A stretch of 37,017 bases of DNA, taken from NCBI RefSeq assembly GCF_001662485.1, contig NZ_JMTM01000014.1, positions 1 through 37,017 on the forward strand. The letters run 5' to 3'. Below are positions 14,695-21,018 of this stretch, in pieces (within the stretch, counting starts at the first letter, position 1; every line of letters begins with the position of its first letter). The DNA is from Flavobacterium succinicans. GTDB taxonomy: Bacteria; Bacteroidota; Bacteroidia; Flavobacteriales; Flavobacteriaceae. A model generated the notes under the pieces. That model saw only the letters and a program-made list of their open reading frames with translations, had not been told where the DNA came from and did not search any database. The translations under genes and the position numbers were made by a program.

Positions 14695-16017
14695 ATGAAA
14701 AAAACAATAATGGCTTTGAGTAGCGTATTGATGCTTGGAGGCGTTGCCTCGGCTCAAAAAGTAGCGTTTGAAGAATACGACTTAGACAATGGTATGCACG
14801 TCATCTTACACCAAGATCCGTCCGCTCCTGTAGCAATCACTTCAGTAATGTACCATGTAGGTTCGAAAGACGAAAGACCAGACCGTACTGGTTTTGCTCA
14901 CTTTTTTGAGCATTTGTTATTTGAAGGTACCGAAAACATCAAACGTGGCGAATGGTTCAAGATTGTAACTGCCAATGGAGGCGTAAACAACGCCAACACC
15001 TCAGATGACAGAACCTATTACTATGAAGTTTTTCCTTCTAATAATTTAGAATTAGCCCTTTGGATGGAATCCGAAAGATTACTACACCCTGTGATCAACA
15101 AAATTGGTGTAGATACTCAAAACGAGGTAGTGAAAGAGGAAAAAAGAACCCGAATGGACAACCAACCTTACGGAAGATTCCAAGCGGTAGTAAAAGAAAA
15201 CCTTTTCAAGAAACATCCTTACCGTTGGGCAACAATCGGTTCTATGGAGCATCTAGATGCTGCCACTTTAGAAGAATTCCAAGCGTTCAACAAAAAATTC
15301 TACATTCCTAATAATGCTGTTTTGGTAGTAGCTGGTGATTTCAAAAAAGACGAAGCCAAAAAATGGATTGCACAGTATTTTGGAACAATTCCCAAAGGAG
15401 CTCCGATTAAAAGAGAACAATTCATCGAAGAACCTATTACAGAAACCATAAAAGCTAGATTTGAAGACAACAATATTCAAATTCCAGCTATTGTTGCGGC
15501 TTACAGAACGCCTTCAATGAAAACTAGAGATGCACGCGTTTTAGACCTTATTTCTTCTTATTTAAGCGATGGCAAAAGCTCTAAGTTGTACAAAAAAATT
15601 GTTGACGATAAAAAAATTGCACTACAAGTAGGTGCTTTTAGCAACAGCCAAGAAGATTACGGTATGTATATTTTGTATGGTTTGCCAATGGGACAAAATT
15701 CCCCAACTGATATCTTAAAAGAAATTGATGAAGAAATAACCAAATTGCAAACTGAGTTAATTTCCGAGAAAGATTACCAAAAACTGCAAAACAAGTTCGA
15801 CAACAATTTTGTAAGTTCTAATGCTTCTATTGAGGGAATCGCTGAAAATTTGGCTACTTATTATCTACTGTATGGTGATATCAACCTAATCAATACAGAA
15901 ATAGAAATGATTCACTCTATCACAAGAGAAGAAATTAGAGACGTTGCCAAAAAGTACTTAAACCCAAATCAACGATTAGTTTTAGATTACGTACCAGCAG
16001 CAGAAAAGGCAAAATAA
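14695..16017 (+). CDS. M16 family zinc peptidase, catalytic subunit
   Basis: A 440-residue exported protein (signal peptide MKKTIMALSSVLMLGGVASA). The zinc motif HFFEH is at residues 69-73 (HxxEH of the pitrilysin clan), with the third ligand Glu expected in NEVVKEEKR about 75 residues later. It is a single two-domain half (M16B size). In its own second half I do not see the Arg...Tyr substrate-binding pair; that pair is in the next gene. The two proteins therefore look like the subunits of a heterodimeric peptidase acting in the periplasm. The stop codon is six bases before the next start. Confidence 0.92.
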   Translation: MKKTIMALSSVLMLGGVASAQKVAFEEYDLDNGMHVILHQDPSAPVAITSVMYHVGSKDERPDRTGFAHFFEHLLFEGTENIKRGEWFKIVTANGGVNNANTSDDRTYYYEVFPSNNLELALWMESERLLHPVINKIGVDTQNEVVKEEKRTRMDNQPYGRFQAVVKENLFKKHPYRWATIGSMEHLDAATLEEFQAFNKKFYIPNNAVLVVAGDFKKDEAKKWIAQYFGTIPKGAPIKREQFIEEPITETIKARFEDNNIQIPAIVAAYRTPSMKTRDARVLDLISSYLSDGKSSKLYKKIVDDKKIALQVGAFSNSQEDYGMYILYGLPMGQNSPTDILKEIDEEITKLQTELISEKDYQKLQNKFDNNFVSSNASIEGIAENLATYYLLYGDINLINTEIEMIHSITREEIRDVAKKYLNPNQRLVLDYVPAAEKAK

Positions 16018-16023
16018 CAAGAT

Positions 16024-18063
16024 ATGAACATTATGAAAAATATAAGCATCCTCTTAACCCTATTCTTAGTAACAGGAATTATGCAAGCGCAAAACAGACC
16101 ACAACCAAAACCTGGAGCAGCACCTATCGTTCAAATCAAAAAACCAGAAAGTTTTGTCCTAAAAAATGGACTAAAAGTAATGGTGGTAGAAAATCATAAG
16201 CTCCCTCGTGTTTCTTTCAATCTTACACTAGACAATCCTCCTTTTGCCGAAGGAAATAAAAAAGGGGTAGATGATTTAACTAGTAGTTTGTTAGGTAATG
16301 GTAGCAAAAAAACTTCAAAAGATGCTTTTAATGAAGAAATTGATTTCTTAGGTGCTAACATCAATTTTTCTTCGCAAGGGGCTTCAGCTAGTGCATTGTC
16401 TAAATATGCTGGACGTGCTTTAGAATTATTAGCCGAAGGTGCTTTGTATCCTAACTTCACACAAGAAGAATTTGATAAAGACAAAGCGAAAATGATTGAA
16501 GGATTAAAAGCCAACGAGAAAAGCGTAGCCGCAATTTCTAGCCGAGTTGTTGATGTACTTGCTTTTGGTAAAAACCATCCTTCTGGTGAATACGTTTCAG
16601 AAGAAACGTTAAAAAACGTAACGTTGGCTGATGTTCAAAACAACTATGCTACACGTTTTGTGCCAGAAAACGCTTATTTGGTAATCATTGGAGACGTAAA
16701 ATTCAAAGAAACCAAAGCTGCTGTTGAAAAACTATTTGGCGCTTGGGAGAAAAAAAACATTGCCAAAGAAAACTATACGGCTAATCCAAACGTAGGTCAA
16801 TTACAAATCAACATAGTAGATGTACCAAATGCTGTACAATCCGAAATTTCGTTGGTCAACACCTTGAATCTAAAAATGAACGACCCAGATTTTTTCCCAG
16901 CAGTGATTGCTAATCAAATTTTGGGTGGTGATTTCAATTCGTATTTGAATATGAATTTGAGAGAAAAACACGCTTGGACTTATGGCGCACGTTCTGAAAT
17001 TGGAAGCGGAAAATATGTAACCAAATTTGTAGCTAATTCTGCTGTTCGAAATGCCGTTACTGATAGTGCTGTGGTTGAATTCATCAAAGAAATCAAAAAA
17101 ATCAGAACCGAGAAAGTGGATGCCGAAGTCTTGAAAAACGTAAAAGCAGGATACATTGGTCGTTTTGTAATGCAAGTTCAAAAACCACAAGCCGTGGCGC
17201 GCTACGCTTTAAATATCGAGACAGAACAATTGCCTGCCGATTTTTACGAAAAATACATTCAAACCATCAATGCTGTAACACCTGATGATATTCAACGCGT
17301 AGCTAATAAATACTTCTTATTAGACAACACTAGAATCGTAATCGTTGGAAAAGCAAGTGAGATAACATCTGGTTTAGAAAAACTAAAACTACCATTGTTC
17401 TTTTTTGACAAATACGGTAATCCAGTAGAAAAACCAGTAACCAAAAAAGAAATTCCAGCTGGGGTTACTGCTAAAAGCGTTCTAGAAAACTACATCAAAG
17501 CGATTGGCGGAAAAGAGTCTTTAAAAAAGGTAAAATCAATCGTTACTGTTGCCTCTGGATCAGTTCAAGGCACAACTGTTGAGATGATTTCAAAAATAAC
17601 CTCAGACAAAAAATTGAGTGTAGAAATGAAGGCTGGAGGAATGACTATGATGAAACGAGTATTAGGAGACAAATCAGGATACGCGATTCAACAAGGCCAA
17701 CGCAAAGATCTCTCTATCGAAGAGTTTAAAGAAAAGAAAGCCGATATGAATCCTTTTGATGAATTACCTTTACTTGATAAAGCCAGCATTACATTAGCAG
17801 GCATTGAATCCATCAACGATACAGATGCCTACGCAATCAAAGATGGTCAATCAACGCTTTATTATGACACAGTAAACTTCTTCAAAATCGCAGAAAGTAA
17901 AACTTCTGAAAGAGGAACCCAAACAACCTTTTTCAATGATTACAAAGAAGTTAAAGGAATAAAATTTCCACATACAACAATAATGAACATTGGAATAGAG
18001 CTTAAACTTACTACCTCCGAAATAAAAATCAACGAAGGTGTAACTGAGGCTGATTTTCAATAA
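16024..18063 (+). CDS. M16 family non-catalytic subunit with C-terminal LolA-like extension
   Basis: A 679-residue exported protein (signal ending near TGIMQAQ). The first domain aligns with M16 peptidases, but the zinc motif is lost: at the HxxEH position it reads GVDDLTSSLL. Its second domain carries Arg313 and Tyr320 (LREKHAWTYG), the pair that holds the substrate backbone in M16B partners. From about residue 480 to the end is an extra domain of some 200 residues that starts SVLENYIKAIGGKESLKKVK and resembles the LolA/LolB-like lipoprotein-sorting fold. Start may be the Met at 16033. It is probably co-transcribed with the catalytic subunit. The job of the extra domain is unknown. Confidence 0.9.
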   Translation: MNIMKNISILLTLFLVTGIMQAQNRPQPKPGAAPIVQIKKPESFVLKNGLKVMVVENHKLPRVSFNLTLDNPPFAEGNKKGVDDLTSSLLGNGSKKTSKDAFNEEIDFLGANINFSSQGASASALSKYAGRALELLAEGALYPNFTQEEFDKDKAKMIEGLKANEKSVAAISSRVVDVLAFGKNHPSGEYVSEETLKNVTLADVQNNYATRFVPENAYLVIIGDVKFKETKAAVEKLFGAWEKKNIAKENYTANPNVGQLQINIVDVPNAVQSEISLVNTLNLKMNDPDFFPAVIANQILGGDFNSYLNMNLREKHAWTYGARSEIGSGKYVTKFVANSAVRNAVTDSAVVEFIKEIKKIRTEKVDAEVLKNVKAGYIGRFVMQVQKPQAVARYALNIETEQLPADFYEKYIQTINAVTPDDIQRVANKYFLLDNTRIVIVGKASEITSGLEKLKLPLFFFDKYGNPVEKPVTKKEIPAGVTAKSVLENYIKAIGGKESLKKVKSIVTVASGSVQGTTVEMISKITSDKKLSVEMKAGGMTMMKRVLGDKSGYAIQQGQRKDLSIEEFKEKKADMNPFDELPLLDKASITLAGIESINDTDAYAIKDGQSTLYYDTVNFFKIAESKTSERGTQTTFFNDYKEVKGIKFPHTTIMNIGIELKLTTSEIKINEGVTEADFQ

Positions 18064-18082
18064 TCACAACTTAAATTAAAAC

Positions 18083-18113
18083 AAAAAGACTGCTTTCATC
18101 GGCAGTCTTTTTT
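18083..18113 (+). terminator. Terminator of the M16 operon
   Basis: AAAAAGACTGC (18083-18093), an eight-base loop, GCAGTC (18102-18107), then six T. It lies 20 bases after the stop codon of the second M16 gene. Confidence 0.9.
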
Positions 18114-18129
18114 CGTTTATACTATTTTG

Positions 18130-18242
18130 GGCGTGACCCCATTTACCAAAAGAGGCATATGACTAGCGTGCTATACGCCTCTTTTGGCAACTGCGGTCGG
18201 GCTATACGCGTTACTTTGGTAACCAGCTTCTATCCCTCACGC
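18130..18242. repeat. Cloverleaf-like structured repeat element
   Basis: Three helices can be drawn: the closing helix GCGTG (18131-18135) with CACGC (18238-18242); a long perfect helix CCAAAAGAGGC (18146-18156) with GCCTCTTTTGG (18177-18187); and GTTAC/GTAAC (18210-18214, 18219-18223) with a TTTG loop. The fixed-looking words GGGCGTGACCCC, GGTCGGGCTATACGC and CTATCCCTCACGC match, from memory, a repeat family found many times in Flavobacterium and related genomes. No protein-coding capacity is seen. Confidence 0.7.
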
Positions 18243-18261
18243 AAATCCGCTTAAACAACAC

Positions 18262-19128
18262 CTATTTTCTGGCCGATAAATACACCCCAACCAAAACAAT
18301 AAAGGCGCCAAAAAGCTGCACAGGCGTTAACAACTCTTGGTCTAACATTCCCCAAAAGAAAGCTACCACTGGAATCAAATACGTAACCGAAGTCGCAAAA
18401 ACGGGCGACGAAATTTGAATCAGCTTAAAGAAAATGATATTGGCAATTCCCGTTCCCAACACGCCCAAAATCAAAATATACAACACGGATTCTTGGACAG
18501 CCGCTCCGTGCGTCATAGCGAAAAAATCAGTACTGTATAACACCGCTAAAGCTGGAAAAAGCAAAACCAAAAAATTACCCGTTGTAATACTCAACGGAGG
18601 CAAATCCGATAAATATTTTTTAATCAAATTGACATTTGTCGCATAACAAATCGAAGCAATTAATACTAAAAAAGCATAATAATAATTTTGATTAGGATGA
18701 TGCATCGCGCCATTCCAAATCAACAAAGCGCTACCCACTAAGCCAATCAATACTCCAAAAATTTGATTGCGTCTAAAATCCAAACTGAAGAAAAGTGCTC
18801 CAATCAACAAAGTATTCAAAGGCGTTAAGGAATTCAAAATAGAACTTATAGAACTATCTATTTGCGTTTGCGCAATAGCAAACAAGTACGCAGGAATAAA
18901 AGTGCCAAACAACGACGTCAAAGCAATGTATTTCCATTGATGATGCGGAATTTTTACTAAACTTCTAAAACCAATCACCAACAAAAAAAGTGCAGCAAAA
19001 ATAATTCGCAACGACCCCAACTGAAAAGCCGTCAAGCCCACCAATCCTTTTTTAATCAAGATAAACGAACTTCCCCATATTAGCGATAAAAGCAGCAAAT
19101 AGCCCCATTTGATTTGTTTTGATACCAT
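18262..19128 (-). CDS. EamA/DMT-superfamily transporter
   Basis: A 288-residue inner-membrane protein with ten hydrophobic helices arranged as two EamA repeats. The first begins WGYLLLLSLIWGSSFILIKK, the second near YAFLVLIASICYATNVNLIK; the second ends with LIPVVAFFWGMLDQELLTPV and a GAFIVLVGVYLS helix, as is typical. Members export or import small metabolites such as amino acids or nucleobases; the substrate cannot be told from sequence. It is divergent from the heavy-metal-binding lipoprotein and ends 20 bases after the structured repeat. Confidence 0.9.
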   Translation of the reverse strand: MVSKQIKWGYLLLLSLIWGSSFILIKKGLVGLTAFQLGSLRIIFAALFLLVIGFRSLVKIPHHQWKYIALTSLFGTFIPAYLFAIAQTQIDSSISSILNSLTPLNTLLIGALFFSLDFRRNQIFGVLIGLVGSALLIWNGAMHHPNQNYYYAFLVLIASICYATNVNLIKKYLSDLPPLSITTGNFLVLLFPALAVLYSTDFFAMTHGAAVQESVLYILILGVLGTGIANIIFFKLIQISSPVFATSVTYLIPVVAFFWGMLDQELLTPVQLFGAFIVLVGVYLSARK

Positions 19129-19232
19129 CTATTTTATTTTGATTCAAAATTGTAATTATTTTGGGAATATCTAGGTGTTTTTTTGATTAATTTTGACCAA
19201 AATACATTTTAAATTCATCTAAATCAATACCA

Positions 19233-19607
19233 ATGAATAGTTCAAAAATAATCACCGCTATGGCTATTGCAAGTATCGTCATGATAGGTTGCAAGAAAGA
19301 TACAGAAACAGCCAAACCAGAAGCCACTGTTACCGCAACTCCAGCAGCTAAAAAACCAATCGCCGCCGCTAATGTACAAACTGCAAGTTTCGAAATTACA
19401 GGGATGACTTGTGCAGTAGGTTGCGCAAAGACTATCGAGAAAAAATTAGCCGAGTCGGAAGGGGTAGAAAAAGCTACGGTTGATTTTGATAAAAAGTTAG
19501 CTACTGTATCTTTTGACAAAACGGTTCAAAACCCAACGTCGCTAACTCAAGTAATTGAAGGCGTAGCCGATGGCAAAACCTATAAAGTGGTAAATACTAA
19601 GTCATAG
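19233..19607 (+). CDS. HMA-domain lipoprotein with CxxxC metal site
   Basis: A 124-residue protein. The lipobox is VMIGC near residue 20, so it should be a lipoprotein. An Ala/Thr/Pro-rich linker follows (TAKPEATVTATPAAKKPIAA), then an HMA ferredoxin-like domain from about residue 50. The metal loop reads GMTCAVGCAKTIE: the two cysteines are separated by three residues rather than the two of classical CxxC copper chaperones. It may bind copper or another soft metal at the periplasmic face; the altered loop leaves the metal uncertain. A strong terminator follows, so it is a single-gene unit. Confidence 0.88.
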   Translation: MNSSKIITAMAIASIVMIGCKKDTETAKPEATVTATPAAKKPIAAANVQTASFEITGMTCAVGCAKTIEKKLAESEGVEKATVDFDKKLATVSFDKTVQNPTSLTQVIEGVADGKTYKVVNTKS

Positions 19608-19625
19608 GTAGAAAAATTAGTAAGC

Positions 19626-19658
19626 AAAAAAGCATTCGCCAGAAACGAATGCTTTTTT
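19626..19658 (+). terminator. Rho-independent terminator after the HMA lipoprotein gene
   Basis: AAAAAAGCATTCG pairs with CGAATGCTTTTTT around a seven-base loop, ending in a T-run, 18 bases after the stop codon. Confidence 0.93.
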
Positions 19659-19697
19659 TATGTTTTTTACTTTCTTATGAAAAACCAAATGTTCTGG

Positions 19698-19770
19698 CTA
19701 GCCCTGATGGGAGTGGCATCCTTTGCCGCCGGGGTTCGGCGGGAAAGATAGAACGGACAGCAGGAGGAGT
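19698..19770 (+). repeat. Structured dispersed repeat, copy 2 (Flavo-1-like RNA candidate)
   Basis: It shares CTAGCCCTGATGGGA, GGCATCCTT, the GGGGTTCG loop region, AAGATA and GGACAGCAGGA with the copy at 7064-7139. The stem here is CTTT-G-CCGCCG with CGGCGG-G-AAAG (19721-19747): different bases, same helix. Both copies are on the same strand and both lie in spacers. Confidence 0.7.
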
Positions 19771-19806
19771 CGTTATTGAGAAACCAATTGTTGTGCTCCA
19801 AAAAAA

Positions 19807-20364
19807 CTACTTCCACTTCAAGGTTTCCATGAGGTGCTGCATGTCGTTTTTGATGTAACTTGCGGCGGGCATGATGGAGTCAAAATTAGGCTTGGCGTAG
19901 AAATAAACCGAACCTGTAATGAAATGTCGCGTGCTATCGGTGGCGTAAAACTGGGAATTGGTGGCGGCATTACCATCGACTTGATAAAACATGCCATAGA
20001 CTTTTTTGTCGGGATTCAAGTACGGTTGTTCGATAATATCATCGGCTTTGATTACGTGCTCAAACGTTAATTTCTGAGCGTCACGCAATAATTGTTTGAT
20101 GTTATTGGAGACTGGTTTGTAAGTCAAATAAATGGTAGCTTTCATTTTGGGATAGGTAATGGTATAGCTACAATCGGATTTTCCTTCGATTATGGCCGCG
20201 TCATTACTTTCGAAAGTAAAGGGGCAAGGGTTTTTAAAATCGATGTATTGGGCTTCGGGGTAATCCAATCGTAAATAGCCAGAAGGCTTGGGCAATACGT
20301 CGTCTTTGCAACCCGTTACAGCCAGCAAAACTAGTCCTATAAGTACACTAACTTTTCTTTTCAT
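19807..20364 (-). CDS. gldD: Gliding motility lipoprotein GldD
   Basis: A 185-residue lipoprotein (lipobox LAVTGC at residues 14-19, followed by KDD). Recognised as GldD from KPSGYLRLDYPEAQY after the N-terminus, the conserved CPFTFESND block and VYGMFYQVDGNAATNSQFYA in the C-terminal half. In F. johnsoniae, GldD is required for gliding and for function of the type IX secretion machinery. The gene follows ssb by 22 bases on the same strand. From memory gldE usually lies between ssb and gldD; it is not here. Confidence 0.9.
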   Translation of the reverse strand: MKRKVSVLIGLVLLAVTGCKDDVLPKPSGYLRLDYPEAQYIDFKNPCPFTFESNDAAIIEGKSDCSYTITYPKMKATIYLTYKPVSNNIKQLLRDAQKLTFEHVIKADDIIEQPYLNPDKKVYGMFYQVDGNAATNSQFYATDSTRHFITGSVYFYAKPNFDSIMPAASYIKNDMQHLMETLKWK

Positions 20365-20386
20365 TTTTATTCAATTGCAACTTTCC

Positions 20387-20824
20387 TTAAAATGGCAAGT
20401 CGTTTATGGGCAAACTGCCATTTGAGGCCTCAAAGTTAGTATTTTTTGGGGATTCTTGAGTGGGATTCGTTTTGTGATCTTGGTCTTTTTTGGTGGTCAA
20501 AAATGTAAACTCGGTGACTTGAATTTCGGTAGTGGATTTGGTGGTACCGTCTTCGGCTTGCCATTGGCGTGATTTGATGCGCCCTTCAACATATATTTTA
20601 TCTCCTTTAGAAAGATATTTTTCACATATTTCGGCGGCTTTGTTGCGCACGACCAAGTTATGCCATTCGGTTGAAGTGATTTTTTCGTTGGTCGATTTAT
20701 TGATATACACTTCGTTTGTAGCCAATTGAAAGCGTCCGATACAGTTTCCTCCTTCAAAATAATGCATCTTAATGTCGTCGCCTAGATGGCCTATTAACAT
20801 CACTTTGTTTAATGTTCCGTTCAT
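20387..20824 (-). CDS. ssb: Single-stranded DNA-binding protein
   Basis: A 145-residue SSB. The OB fold covers residues 1-110 (start MNGTLNKVMLIGHLGDD, then TEWHNLVVRNKAAEICEKYL and KGDKIYVEGRIKSRQW). A polar linker follows, and the protein ends in the acidic tip NDLPF, the docking peptide for partner proteins. It is placed directly before gldD, 22 bases apart, and downstream of polA on the same strand, with about 190 bases and a hairpin in between. Confidence 0.96.
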   Translation of the reverse strand: MNGTLNKVMLIGHLGDDIKMHYFEGGNCIGRFQLATNEVYINKSTNEKITSTEWHNLVVRNKAAEICEKYLSKGDKIYVEGRIKSRQWQAEDGTTKSTTEIQVTEFTFLTTKKDQDHKTNPTQESPKNTNFEASNGSLPINDLPF

Positions 20825-20975
20825 GATTACAATGGTATTTCAACCAAAGATACATTAATTTTTTTAAAACTATTTTGTTGTACTATTTTGGATGAAATTT
20901 TGAAAAATAGTGGGTTTTTTGGGCGGTTCTGTAAAAAATTATGCAAACTTGAAGTCACACAGTTAATGAAACACT

Positions 20976-21003
20976 ACCGTCAAAATATAATTATCTTGAC
21001 GGT
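20976..21003. terminator. Hairpin between polA and ssb
   Basis: ACCGTCAA (20976-20983) pairs with TTGACGGT (20996-21003). A run of T follows on the plus strand, but on the minus strand, where polA is transcribed, there is no U-run after the stem. It lies 16 bases after the polA stop codon, so it may act as a weak 3' end for polA. Confidence 0.55.
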
Positions 21004-21018
21004 TTTTTAGTGAAGGTA

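Noticed and set aside
19187..19519. Minus-strand frame of 110 codons opposite the HMA lipoprotein gene
   Set aside because: The plus-strand gene has a lipobox and an HMA metal loop and ends at a strong terminator, so the opposite frame is a shadow. Its hydrophobic stretch reflects the Ala-rich linker read backwards.
19649..19858. Plus-strand frame of 69 codons across the structured repeat
   Set aside because: It consists of the terminator tail, the repeat and antisense gldD sequence; no coding evidence.
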